Origin: Marinilabiliaceae bacterium UBA5488
Lineage (GTDB): Bacteria > Bacteroidota > Bacteroidia > Bacteroidales > Marinilabiliaceae
NCBI GenBank assembly: GCA_002427105.1
Contig: DIPM01000007.1
Coordinates: forward strand, 1 to 54,896
Direction of reading: 5' to 3'
DNA length: 54,896 nt
The stretch's first letter is position 1; the number at the start of each line of letters is the position of its first letter. Below the pieces are notes generated by a model. It saw nothing but the letters and a program-made list of their open reading frames with translations. It made no database searches and was not told the DNA's origin. The translations under genes were made by a program, and so were the position numbers. Below, in pieces: positions 43,983-53,089 of this stretch.

Positions 43983-46574
43983 ATGAAGTATCAAATTTTT
44001 GTTTTTCTATTTTTGGTTTTCGCTACCGGACTCGGGGCGCAACAATACCCTTTTCAAAATCCGGAACTTAGCTCTGAGGAGAGAGCCCGTGATTTAATAT
44101 CGAGGCTCACGCTTGAAGAGAAAGCCTCCTTGCTTTGTGATCAGTCTGAGGCCATACCTCGCCTGGGAATAAAGCGTTTTAACTGGTGGAGTGAGGCTCT
44201 GCATGGATATGCGAATAATGACAGTGTTACTGTTTTCCCTCAACCTATCGGCATGGCAGCCTCATTTAATGATGAATTGTTGTATAAAATATACGATGCC
44301 GCATCCGATGAGGGGCGCGCCAAATATCATCAAGCCATGCGAAGGGGTGAAGAAAACAGGAGATTTTTGAGCCTTTCTGTTTGGACTCCCAATGTTAATA
44401 TTTTTAGAGATCCGCGTTGGGGCCGTGGCCAGGAGACTTATGGTGAAGACCCTTATCTTATGAGCCGTATGGGCTTGCAAGTAGTTAAAGGCTTGCAGGG
44501 ACCCGAAGATTCCCGCTATCGCAAGTTGCTTGCATGCGCCAAGCATTACTCGGTTCATTCGGGCCCCGAGTGGAGTCGCCATGAGCTGAATGTTACCAAT
44601 GTAAGCCCTCGTGAGTTTTACGAGACTTATATGCCTGCCTTTAAAACTTTGGTACAGGATGGCGATGTTCGTCAGGTTATGTGTGCATATCATCGCATGG
44701 AAGATGAGCCTTGTTGCAGCAATACAAGGTTGCTGCAAAGGATTTTGCGTGATGAATGGGGCTACAAACATCTGGTAGTTGCCGATTGTGGCGCTATCAC
44801 CGATTTTTACACCACTCACAATGTTTCCTCCAGCCGTGAACATGCAGCTGCTCTTGGTCTTCTGTCCGGTACCGATTTGGAGTGCATCTGGGATAATTAC
44901 CATTATAAGGATTTGCCAAAGGCTCTTGAAATGGATTTGATTAAGGAGGAGGATATTGACAGAAGTTTGATGAGGGTTTTATCAGGACGCTTTGATTTGG
45001 GCGAAATGGATAATGACTCTATTGTTCCGTGGGCTCAGATCCCCGCGTCTGTTCTTAACTGTGACAAGCACAGGCAGTTGTCTTATGAAATGGCTCAGCA
45101 GACAATGACCTTGCTTCACAATAACAAGGTTTTGCCTATTAACAAATCTATAAAGAAACTTGCCGTGATTGGACCCAACGCCGATGATGCGGAAATGCTT
45201 TGGGGGAATTATAACGGAACGCCTATCGAGACTATTACAATCCTGGACGGTATTCTTTCAAAAGTGAGTCCTGAGCAAATTTACTACGAAAAAGGCCTTG
45301 ACCTTGTGGATGATAAAGTAACTATAAGCTATTTCTCAAAGGCTTCCTTTGAAGGTAAAACAGGATTTAAGGCTAGTTATTGGAATGACCCCGACTTTGA
45401 AGGAGAGCCGGTTGCGGTTCAGCACTTAGCTAATCCTATCAGATTAACAGCAGCAGGGCAACATGAGTTTGCCCCGGGTGTTTGGCTTGAGGATTTTTCG
45501 GCTATCTATGAAGCAGAATTTACGCCAACAGTATCGGAAGAAATAGTGTTTAAGGGCGGAGCAACAGGTTTATTTGAGCTCTTTGTTGATGGCAAGCAGC
45601 TTGAAAGCTATGTTAATTGGCGAACTCTGACAAGTAGGATTCCACTTAAGGTGGAGAGAGGGAAAACTTACAATATCAAAATTCGTTATGCGCAGCGTGA
45701 AAACTGGCAGGCTAATATTGAATTTGATTTTGGCAGAGAGGAAGACGTTGATTTCAGCTCATTGATTAAACGACTTGAAGGTATTAAAACAGTGGTTTTT
45801 GTGGGCGGATTGTCCGGTAGCCTGGAAGGTGAAGAAATGCCTGTTGTCTACCCCGGATTTAAGGGAGGCGACCGTACCGATATTGAATTGCCGGCGGTTC
45901 AGCGCAATTGCATTAAAGCACTTAAAGAGGCCGGCAAGACTGTTATCTTCGTTAACTGTTCTGGCTCGGCTATTGCTTTTGGACCGGTTCTCGAAAGCTG
46001 TGATGCAATACTGCAGGCATGGTATGCAGGAGAGATGGGAGGCCTTGCCGTGGCAGACGTGCTTTTTGGCGATTATAATCCTGCCGGAAAGCTGCCCCTA
46101 TCCTTTTACGCTAATTCGGATAATCTGGGCGATATTGAAGATTACTCTTTGAAGGGACGTACCTACAGATATACTACAGATGTTTTATTTCCCTTTGGTC
46201 ACGGTTTAAGTTATACCAGGTTTGAAATTGGTGATGCCGGCGTGGATAAAAAACAAATTACAACCGATGAATCTTTAAACTTAAGCATACCGGTGAAAAA
46301 TACCGGCAAGCGCAAAGGTGTTGAGATAGTTCAGGTCTATATTAAAAAGTTAGGCGATATAGACGGCCCTATCAAGAGCTTGAGGGGCTTTCAGCGCATT
46401 GAACTCGAAGCGGGCAAGTCAAAAAATGCTCTTATCACCCTGGACGCCTCTTCTTTTGAGTTTTATGATTGGGACAAACGTGCCATGGCAGTTACTGCCG
46501 GTGATTATGAGATCTTATATGGCAACAGCTCAGACGCGAAAGCCTTGAAACAGCTGGTGATTACTGTGAAATAG
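43983..46574 (+). CDS. Glycoside hydrolase family 3 enzyme with PA14 insertion (xylosidase or glucosidase)
   Basis: An 863-residue exported glycosidase. The signal peptide is MKYQIFVFLFLVFATGLGAQ. The GH3 N-terminal barrel has FNWWSEALHGY, TPNVNIFRDPRWGRGQETYGEDP, KHYSVHSGPEWSRHE and the nucleophile segment VVADCGAITDF with Asp268. The alpha/beta sandwich domain holds a PA14-like insertion (about 455-590, FEGKTGFKASYWND), which in relatives shapes substrate specificity. The fibronectin III-like domain closes the protein (about 755-860, VEIVQVYIKKLG). The ALHGY motif is common in beta-xylosidases of family 3, so xylo-oligosaccharides are the likely substrate, but beta-glucosides are not excluded. 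Confidence 0.93.
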   Translation: MKYQIFVFLFLVFATGLGAQQYPFQNPELSSEERARDLISRLTLEEKASLLCDQSEAIPRLGIKRFNWWSEALHGYANNDSVTVFPQPIGMAASFNDELLYKIYDAASDEGRAKYHQAMRRGEENRRFLSLSVWTPNVNIFRDPRWGRGQETYGEDPYLMSRMGLQVVKGLQGPEDSRYRKLLACAKHYSVHSGPEWSRHELNVTNVSPREFYETYMPAFKTLVQDGDVRQVMCAYHRMEDEPCCSNTRLLQRILRDEWGYKHLVVADCGAITDFYTTHNVSSSREHAAALGLLSGTDLECIWDNYHYKDLPKALEMDLIKEEDIDRSLMRVLSGRFDLGEMDNDSIVPWAQIPASVLNCDKHRQLSYEMAQQTMTLLHNNKVLPINKSIKKLAVIGPNADDAEMLWGNYNGTPIETITILDGILSKVSPEQIYYEKGLDLVDDKVTISYFSKASFEGKTGFKASYWNDPDFEGEPVAVQHLANPIRLTAAGQHEFAPGVWLEDFSAIYEAEFTPTVSEEIVFKGGATGLFELFVDGKQLESYVNWRTLTSRIPLKVERGKTYNIKIRYAQRENWQANIEFDFGREEDVDFSSLIKRLEGIKTVVFVGGLSGSLEGEEMPVVYPGFKGGDRTDIELPAVQRNCIKALKEAGKTVIFVNCSGSAIAFGPVLESCDAILQAWYAGEMGGLAVADVLFGDYNPAGKLPLSFYANSDNLGDIEDYSLKGRTYRYTTDVLFPFGHGLSYTRFEIGDAGVDKKQITTDESLNLSIPVKNTGKRKGVEIVQVYIKKLGDIDGPIKSLRGFQRIELEAGKSKNALITLDASSFEFYDWDKRAMAVTAGDYEILYGNSSDAKALKQLVITVK

Positions 46575-46659
46575 TATTTGTTCTTAGTTTATTATTTTGT
46601 AAAGCCTTGTTAGCTAATGTACCATTTGCGCAACTGATTTTAAAATTAAACATTAAAAA

Positions 46660-48225
46660 ATGAAATCATTGAAATATTTATCCGGCTTGTTATTAGTGGC
46701 CTTGTTGGCTTCTTGTGCAGAACTGCCATTTGAGCAAGTAAAAGTCAATGAGGGGATTCTTGAAGGCTACGTTGAAGACGGAATGAGGGTGTTCAAGGGT
46801 GTTCCTTTTGCAGCTCCTCCTATTGGGGATTTACGATGGAAAGCTCCTCAGGCAGCTGAAAGCTGGGAAGGGGTTAGAGAAGCCAGGGAATATGCTCCTG
46901 CACCTATGCAAGGAGGAAATCCTGCAGGGGGCAAAAGCGAAGATTGTCTTTACCTGAATATTTGGTCGCCTGCCGAATCAAGCAAAGATAAGCTTCCGGT
47001 TTTGGTATGGATCTATGGCGGAGGATTCAGCTTTGGTTCAACAGCTGAGCCGGTTTATGATGGAAGCAAATTGGCAAAAAAAGGAGTGGTTATGGTGAGT
47101 ATTGCCTATCGTGTTGGTCAGTTTGGCTTTTTAGCTCATCCTGAATTAAGCGCAGAAAGCGAATATGGCAGCTCCGGTAATTATGGACTGCTGGATCAAA
47201 TTGCCGGCTTGCAATGGATTAAGGATAATATTGCTGCTTTTGGCGGTGACCCAAATAAGGTCACAATTTTTGGCGAGTCTGCCGGAGGAATTTCTGTAAG
47301 TATGTTATGTGCTTCTCCATTGGCTAAGGGCTTGTTTCAAGGTGCTATCTCTCAGAGCGGAGGTTCTTTCGGACCTACTCGTCCAACAAGCTATCCCGGA
47401 GAAAATATGAAAACTCTTGAAAATGCTGAAAAAGCTGGTGTTGAGTTTATGAATAGCCTTGGTCAAACTTCAATCGAAGATCTTCGCAAACTGGATGCTG
47501 AGGCGCTTGTCCCAAAGGGTTGGGGTATGGGAGGTGCATGGCCTGTTGTTGATGGATATGTGATCCCCGACGACCAGTTTAAACTTTATGAAGCCGGTAA
47601 TTTTAACGATGTGCCTGTTTTGATAGGTTATAATTCTGATGAAGGACTAAGCTTTCCTACAGGCCGTACTCCTGAAGAGTTTATCCGGAATGTACACGAG
47701 AGATTCGGTCCTTATGCTGTTTCTTTGATGGAAGCTTATCCGGTAGGGGGGGATAGAATACAACGCTCAGCTCGTAATCTTATGCGTGATGCTGCTTTTG
47801 GATGGCATACATGGAGCTGGGCCCGGCTTCAAACAAAGGTCGGCAAGGCTCCGGTATATTTTTACTATTTTGACCAACACGCGCAAAATCCTGAAGACTC
47901 TACCACCTTTGATTATGGAAGCTCTCACGGAATGGAAGTTGCCTACGTGTTTATGAACCTTGACCCCAATAATCCTCAGGCTCTGGATTCTGATTTGTCT
48001 CTTTCAGAAACGATGGGTACATATTGGACAAATTTTGCAAAATATGGTGATCCTAACGGTGAGACGCTTACAAAATGGCCCGTTTTTTCTAATAAATACC
48101 CACAAGTAATGTGTTTTGGGTCGGATGCCTATGTGGATAAAGTTCCTGATGAGGATGCATTAAATGTTTTGGATAGCTATTTTGTGTGGCGGCGTGCTCC
48201 GGAAGGAGTGGCATGGGCAGATTAG
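46660..48225 (+). CDS. Type B carboxylesterase family lipoprotein
   Basis: A 521-residue esterase/lipase of the carboxylesterase B family. It begins with a lipoprotein signal whose modified Cys is residue 19 (LLASC), so it is probably anchored in the outer membrane or periplasmic leaflet. The signatures are FKGVPFAAPPIGDLRWKAP, EDCLYLNIW, VWIYGGGFSFGS (oxyanion hole), the nucleophile motif GESAGG with Ser207, and SHGMEVAYVF with the catalytic His. It is 85 bases downstream of the GH3 gene and ends before a terminator, closing the run. It may deacylate plant polysaccharides or oligosaccharides; direct evidence for the substrate is lacking. Confidence 0.9.
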   Translation: MKSLKYLSGLLLVALLASCAELPFEQVKVNEGILEGYVEDGMRVFKGVPFAAPPIGDLRWKAPQAAESWEGVREAREYAPAPMQGGNPAGGKSEDCLYLNIWSPAESSKDKLPVLVWIYGGGFSFGSTAEPVYDGSKLAKKGVVMVSIAYRVGQFGFLAHPELSAESEYGSSGNYGLLDQIAGLQWIKDNIAAFGGDPNKVTIFGESAGGISVSMLCASPLAKGLFQGAISQSGGSFGPTRPTSYPGENMKTLENAEKAGVEFMNSLGQTSIEDLRKLDAEALVPKGWGMGGAWPVVDGYVIPDDQFKLYEAGNFNDVPVLIGYNSDEGLSFPTGRTPEEFIRNVHERFGPYAVSLMEAYPVGGDRIQRSARNLMRDAAFGWHTWSWARLQTKVGKAPVYFYYFDQHAQNPEDSTTFDYGSSHGMEVAYVFMNLDPNNPQALDSDLSLSETMGTYWTNFAKYGDPNGETLTKWPVFSNKYPQVMCFGSDAYVDKVPDEDALNVLDSYFVWRRAPEGVAWAD

Positions 48226-48249
48226 TTTTAGGGTTATAATAGAGTATCT

Positions 48250-48287
48250 GAGCCGTTATTGTCATACAATAGCGGCTCTTTCTTTTT
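48250..48287 (+). terminator. Terminator of the esterase-GH3-carboxylesterase run
   Basis: GAGCCGTTATTG pairs with CAATAGCGGCTC (one G-U pair), five-base loop, followed by TTTCTTTTT. Confidence 0.82.
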
Positions 48288-48352
48288 GCTGATTATGTTT
48301 GTAATCAGAAAAATTGTGTCCCAAAGAGCAAAGCCTCACGCTCGAAGATTGT

Positions 48353-48360
48353 TAATTTTG
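48353..48360 (+). promoter_or_regulatory. Candidate -7 element of the GH5 gene
   Basis: TAATTTTG matches TAnnTTTG exactly. It lies 132 bases before the ATG, and no TTTG is seen at the expected upstream spacing. Confidence 0.3.
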
Positions 48361-48492
48361 CAAAACTAAAACTAAGTTGTGTTGCTTTAGGACTTGTGTG
48401 TTTTGTCGCTCTATGAAAAATGGGAAAAACAATATTTGAGCTTAGAGCGATTCAGTTGTGATTATCGGTTTCTAAAATTATAATATATAACT

Positions 48493-51192
48493 ATGCGTAA
48501 GCATTTTACTCTTTATTTTATTGTCGGATTGATGCTTTTGGCTGCAGCTGAGCTGAAAGCATGGGAAGGTATGCCTACTCCGAGATTAAAAGTAGATGGG
48601 CGTTATTTAAAGGATACACACGGTAATATTGTTAATCTCCACGGCTTTGCTCAAACCTACAGTCCCTGGTTTAACGAAAGAGGCACCAAATGGAATAATT
48701 ATGATGTTAGCGGCTGTCTGACTTATAATCAAGGTTTGATAGATGATATTTTAGATGTCGGCTGGAAGATGAGCTTTATTAGGTTGCACATGGATCCTTA
48801 CTGGAGTAATACACCGGGCTGCCAGCCCGATGGCCATGAGTTGCCAAATTGCTTCAATGAAACTCGTTTTAATAAATACCTCGATGAGGTATTTATCCCA
48901 ATGGCTGAGTATGCCATCTCGAAGGGTATGTATGTTGTAATGCGCCCTCCCGGGGTTAGTCCTGAAGTTATTGGAGTAGAAGACGACTACAACTATGCTC
49001 AGTACTTATTCAATATATGGGATATTGTATCTAAGCATCCACGCATAAAGGATAGGGAAGAAATAATGTTTGAGCTGGCCAATGAGCCCGTCAGGATACG
49101 TTTGGCCGATGGCTCTGAGGGAGCAAATACTCAGGCTCATTTTGATGTATTAAAAGAAATATTTCAACCAATAGTCAACAGAATCCGCGATAATGGATTT
49201 CAAAATGTGTTGTGGATTCCGGGCTCAGGGTATCAGGCTCACTACAAGGGTTTTGCAGTTAATCCGATTGAAGGCGATAATATTGGATATGCTGTCCATG
49301 TTTATCCGGGCTGGTTTGGAAGTGCCGACGGCTACGATGTCTTTAAAAGGGAGTGGGATAAGCAGGTAAAGCCTATTGCAGACTTAGCTCCCATCCTGAT
49401 TACTGAAATGGACTGGGCGCCTGCACATTATGAGTCTTCATGGGGAAAAGGAGTTACAGGTACTGCAGGGGCTGAAGGTTTTGGAGCTAATTTCAAGGAG
49501 ATAATGGACGAAACCGGCAATGTTGGCTGGCTTTTGTTTACTGATGCTAACCTGCTTGCAAAGTTTAATCCTGTTGCCCCGCTTCCGGATGAACCCTACA
49601 CTTTTTTAAACGACCCCGAGGCCTGCCCGTGGCCGGTCTATCATTGGTATCTTGATTATGCTGAATTGTATGAGCCTCGACCTGATTTTGAATACATTGC
49701 GGAGTTGCCTACTAATGACAATTTCCGCCATTGGAACTTAAGGCCTCAGTGGAGCTGGTATGGTAGCACGGCTCCGGAAGCATGGTCGCTACTTGAGCGG
49801 GCCGGTTATATGAGACTGAAAAATATCAAAATTAGCGGCAATATTACTGAATCCTATACTATTCTGACTCAGCCAATTTTTGCCTATCCTAATAGTAATA
49901 ACTTATCTTATGGAACTGTAAAGCTGGATATTGAAAATATGAAGGACGGTGATATTGCAGGCCTTTCTGTTTTTATGGATGAGATGAATTATATCGGGGT
50001 TGAGCTGGTTGATGGGGAAAAGAGAATTGTCTCCTATATTAACAATAATAAACTCGTCGGACCCTTAGTAAGTGGAAACCTTGTTTTTTTGAGAAGCATT
50101 GTGAACACCGAAACGGGAAATGTAGAGTTTTACTATAGCACGGATAATATTAGTTATAGCGATTTAGGCGTCGATTTATTGATAGAAGGCAGCGTATTTG
50201 GGCTTCCATCAGGATGCAAATTTGGACTTTTCAACTATGCTACTAAGGAAACCGGCGGCTATGTAGATTTTGACTGGTTCTCAACAGAAAGAGAGTTTTC
50301 TGAGGAGAAGTTTTATCCGGGTGAATTTGACGCTTTTACAGAAGAGTCTCTAACAGTTACTGACTTGTACCTTGATGAAGGAGAGCTGATTACCATGCTT
50401 ACAAAAGGGACCAAAAAGCTTGTGGTTAATGCTGTTTTTGGCGACGGACGAGTAGAGGATGTTGGTTTGGATGCTGAATACACTATCGGCAATGATAAAG
50501 TAATATCAATCAATAACAGTATCATCCGCTCGTTTGAGGATGGTGAATCATCTTTAATTATTGATTACACAGATCCTTTGGGGAAAGAAATGCAGATAAA
50601 CACCAATCTGCATTCTACAACTTTCCCTTTGACAGCCGAGTTTTTTAATCCTGATATTTGGGAGAAAGGTAGCTTTGATGAAGCAACTAAGACCCTTAAG
50701 ACCGGTCAATGGGGATTTGGAGGTTGGTTATACGATGGTATTGATTTGTCCGCTTACAAGTATATTGTTGTTCGATTAGGAGGAGCTAACACTGTAAATG
50801 CAGATTTTAGGCTCTTCGATGAAACCAGTTACTGGAGCTCGCCGGCAATATTCAAGTTTGGTGACAATCAGGAATTAATCGTTCGCTTGAAAGAGGCTAA
50901 AAAGGATAATGGTGCTCCTCTTAATCCAAAAAACATCTACATCGCCGGATTTTGGTCAAATGGTTCTAATCCTTTTATAATTGATGCGGTGTTTTTATCT
51001 AATTCGCAGGAGTATGATGCCGGCACATCAATTCAGCTGCCGGGCATTTCATCGGCAAGCTTGATTAAACAGGAGTATTATACTATAAGCGGCCAAAGAC
51101 TTGCTGAAATTAATCAAGTAAGCGGCTTGTTTATTGTAAAGCAATATTTTTCTGACGGCACAATTAAGGCTGTCAAAATGCTAAAACGCTGA
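48493..51192 (+). CDS. Glycoside hydrolase family 5-like enzyme, multidomain, with T9SS-like tail
   Basis: An 899-residue exported glycanase. The signal peptide is MRKHFTLYFIVGLMLLAAAELKA. Residues about 30-390 are a GH5-type barrel with acid/base Glu198 (FELANEP), HVYPGWFG and nucleophile Glu305 (LITEMDW). Residues about 410-600 are a concanavalin-like beta sandwich like the C-terminal domain of GH43 enzymes (APEAWSLLERAGYMRLKN, then TVKLDIENMKDGDIAGLSVF). An immunoglobulin-like segment (615-710) and a carbohydrate-binding-like segment (715-845) follow. The last 40 residues (YYTISGQRLAEI, GLFIVKQYF) resemble a type A sorting tail. Endo-action on beta-mannan, xylan or glucan is possible; the subfamily cannot be set by eye. 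It stands after the terminator of the neighbouring run and has its own terminator. Confidence 0.85.
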   Translation: MRKHFTLYFIVGLMLLAAAELKAWEGMPTPRLKVDGRYLKDTHGNIVNLHGFAQTYSPWFNERGTKWNNYDVSGCLTYNQGLIDDILDVGWKMSFIRLHMDPYWSNTPGCQPDGHELPNCFNETRFNKYLDEVFIPMAEYAISKGMYVVMRPPGVSPEVIGVEDDYNYAQYLFNIWDIVSKHPRIKDREEIMFELANEPVRIRLADGSEGANTQAHFDVLKEIFQPIVNRIRDNGFQNVLWIPGSGYQAHYKGFAVNPIEGDNIGYAVHVYPGWFGSADGYDVFKREWDKQVKPIADLAPILITEMDWAPAHYESSWGKGVTGTAGAEGFGANFKEIMDETGNVGWLLFTDANLLAKFNPVAPLPDEPYTFLNDPEACPWPVYHWYLDYAELYEPRPDFEYIAELPTNDNFRHWNLRPQWSWYGSTAPEAWSLLERAGYMRLKNIKISGNITESYTILTQPIFAYPNSNNLSYGTVKLDIENMKDGDIAGLSVFMDEMNYIGVELVDGEKRIVSYINNNKLVGPLVSGNLVFLRSIVNTETGNVEFYYSTDNISYSDLGVDLLIEGSVFGLPSGCKFGLFNYATKETGGYVDFDWFSTEREFSEEKFYPGEFDAFTEESLTVTDLYLDEGELITMLTKGTKKLVVNAVFGDGRVEDVGLDAEYTIGNDKVISINNSIIRSFEDGESSLIIDYTDPLGKEMQINTNLHSTTFPLTAEFFNPDIWEKGSFDEATKTLKTGQWGFGGWLYDGIDLSAYKYIVVRLGGANTVNADFRLFDETSYWSSPAIFKFGDNQELIVRLKEAKKDNGAPLNPKNIYIAGFWSNGSNPFIIDAVFLSNSQEYDAGTSIQLPGISSASLIKQEYYTISGQRLAEINQVSGLFIVKQYFSDGTIKAVKMLKR

Positions 51193-51210
51193 TAAGCATT
51201 GATCTATATC

Positions 51211-51244
51211 AAAAGAGGCTGTCTCCAAAAGAGACTGCCCTTTT
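51211..51244 (+). terminator. Terminator of the GH5 gene
   Basis: AAAAGAGGCTGTCTC pairs with GAGACTGCCCTTTT with a small bulge, then a short T run, 18 bases after the stop codon. Confidence 0.65.
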
Positions 51245-51384
51245 GAATACTTACTCTTATGCCTGACTTTAGCCCGTCGTTTTTAATAAAGACAACTTTT
51301 CAATTAAAAAGCATTTTTATTAACATATCAAGATTTCGGCTGTTACAAAATTGAGTACTTTAGCATTTATCAAAGCGACTTTTT

Positions 51385-52126
51385 ATGGCTTATATTACAC
51401 TTAACCGAACCAAACTACGAGAAAATTAGGACTACCTGAATTATGTTTTTAAAAAGAACGACATCCAATGGGCGGTGGTGACCAAATTGCTTTGTGGCAA
51501 CGAAACTTTTTGGAGGAAGTTTTGGATTTGGGGGTACAACAGGTTTGCGACTCCAGGGTGACCAACCTGAGAACCATCAAACAAATGGCTCCAAATATGA
51601 TGACTATCTACATCAAGCCTCCTGCCAAGCGTGCTGTGAAAGGCATTGTCCAATACGCCGATATTAGCTTCAATACCGAGTTATCGACAATTAGACTGCT
51701 ATCGGAAGAGGCCGGGCGCCAGAATAAGATACATAAGGTTATTATTATGATTGAGCTCGGGGAACTGCGGGAAGGTGTCATGCTCGACGACCTGATGGAT
51801 TTTTACAGTCAGGTTTTTGAACTGCCACATATCCTCTTCTTTTGCATAGTCAGTTGCCTAAGGGTATCAATCACTTCAGAGTGGGCGATACCCTGTTTTT
51901 GGCTTCAGATGTATACAACAACAGTACCTTCAGCTTTATGAACAGCGATGTGATTCGCCTTTATGCAGAAATTATTGAGCTCTACGAAAAACCCAAAGTT
52001 CCTTCGGGAGAATTGGGGCATAACGTGAAGGGTCATACCTATGATTTTAGCAATGTCGATCCGGAGGCCACTTCTTGCAGAGGTCTTATTGATATTGGTA
52101 TTTTGGATGTGAAGCACCCTAATTGA
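51385..52126 (+). pseudogene. Broken ornithine/alanine racemase-family gene (PLP-dependent)
   Basis: The sequence encodes pieces of a PLP racemase of the alanine/ornithine racemase family. Frame 1 begins MAYITLNRTKLREN at ATG 51385 and hits TAG at 51427-51429, where relatives have Tyr before DYLN. The frame goes on through FKKNDIQWAVVTKLLCGNETF, with the PLP Lys in KLLCGN. At the T run 51507-51511 one base is missing, and the protein resumes in another frame (LEEVLDLGVQQVCDSRVTN through IMIELGELREGV). Near 51830-51835 ELPHI is joined out of frame to PLLLHSQLPKG, skipping a conserved middle segment of perhaps 70 residues. The final piece (FRVGDTLFLASDVYNN, VPSGELGHNV) ends at ILDVKHPN, short of the C terminus. 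No functional product is expected. Confidence 0.85.
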
Positions 52127-52257
52127 CCTTGTTGTTTTCGAGCCTGTCTAATCAAATCGTTGACAAGTTCACTTATGCTGTAATACCCTTCACTGTTAAT
52201 TTGAGCTTTTAACCATTCATCATTTGGTTTAGAGAAAGATATACTTTGTCTTGTCAT
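52039..52257 (-). pseudogene. Truncated ParD-like ribbon-helix-helix antitoxin
   Basis: From ATG 52257 the frame encodes MTRQSISFSKPNDEWLKAQ, then YYSISELVNDLIRQARKQQ, which is the DNA-binding half of a ParD/CopG-type antitoxin. From about 52130 the codons are the antisense of the racemase remnant (GCFTSKIPISIRPLQ onward), so the natural C terminus that neutralises the toxin is lost. No ParE-like toxin is encoded nearby. The first 16 codons before MTRQS (from 52305) are probably not translated. The fragment could still bind DNA but should not act as an antitoxin. Its stop falls at 52039. Confidence 0.75.
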
Positions 52258-52439
52258 AAACTTGCGTTTTTGATGTAAAACACACCATAAATGAATCATA
52301 TGCAAGTTTCATGGAATTTTAAGCAAAAACACAGGTTTTATGTTCTGCACTAGACAGTGATAATAAGTCGCTGATAGATAGCAGGGAGTGCTTTGGTCTT
52401 GGTGTTGAAAGAAGTAGTTTGTATGCACAATTGAGTTGC

Positions 52440-52477
52440 AAAAAAAGCGCTTACAGCTTTTGTGACTGTAAGCGCTT
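52440..52477 (-). terminator. Terminator of tRNA-Met
   Basis: AAGCGCTTACAG pairs perfectly with CTGTAAGCGCTT (12 bp), followed on the minus strand by a T run. It starts 11 bases past the tRNA 3' end. Confidence 0.85.
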
Positions 52478-52487
52478 GTTAATCAAG

Positions 52488-52561
52488 TACCGAGAGGCGG
52501 GCTTGAACCGCCGACCTCATGATTATGAATCATGCGCTCTAACCAGCTGAGCTACCTCGGC
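52488..52561 (-). tRNA. tRNA-Met(CAT), probably elongator
   Basis: A 74-nt cloverleaf on the minus strand. The acceptor stem is GCCGAGG with TCTCGGT (two G-U pairs), the D arm is GCTC-AGCTGGTTA-GAGC, the anticodon arm is CATGA-TTCATAA-TCATG with CAT anticodon, and the T arm is GGCGG-TTCAAGC-CCGCC. The discriminator is A and CCA is not encoded. The paired first position and lack of a C-A mismatch argue against an initiator, and a tRNA-Ile2 with lysidine cannot be excluded from sequence alone. Confidence 0.9.
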
Positions 52562-53089
52562 ATCTCCTTGTTTTTTGCGATTGCAAATGTAATGTATTCT
52601 TTAATTCCTTACAACCCCGAAGATGAAAAAAAGAGATAAAAAAGCGTAGTATTGCAGCAATTGACAGCTAACCAGCGATAAAAGAGCGGGCGGCCGGAGA
52701 CGCCCGCCCGCCATGAACCAACTCTTTCAATAGTCTTGTAAGAATAAAAAACAGCACTGCTTATACGTCAAAGACCACAAAGAGCGTTATATTTGGGTGT
52801 CATTGGTATCCATTAAAAGAATAGAAAGGGATTTCTAAAAGCATAGGAACTATTTTTTTTAATATGCAAATACCACATAACAAATAGATACAAAAAAGCT
52901 CCTTGTTTCCATATATACACAAACCTCACTGCTAAAAAACATGAGAAAAGCTATTCGGTTTTTGGATTTCCCCGACAACAATAAATATTAATTTCAAAAA
53001 CACTATTGCGAAATTCTAATTAATGGATTTATTTTGCTCCGTTAACTAAGTGCAACTTTTATTACCAAATAACTCAACCAAGAAAAAAC
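52562..53089. other. Intergenic region between tRNA-Met and the T9SS/YD gene
   Basis: No gene seen over 528 bases. A GC-rich hairpin (GCGGGCGG at 52686-52693 with CCGCCCGC at 52704-52711) interrupts otherwise AT-rich sequence. I found no exact promoter consensus ahead of the gene at 53090. Confidence 0.5.

Noticed and set aside
51468..51941. 157-codon frame as an independent gene
   Set aside because: It is the middle part of the broken racemase gene, beginning and ending at frameshifts.
52258..52305. N-terminal extension of the ParD-like frame
   Set aside because: Antitoxins of this kind start at MTRQS-like sequence; the extra 16 codons show no conservation signal.
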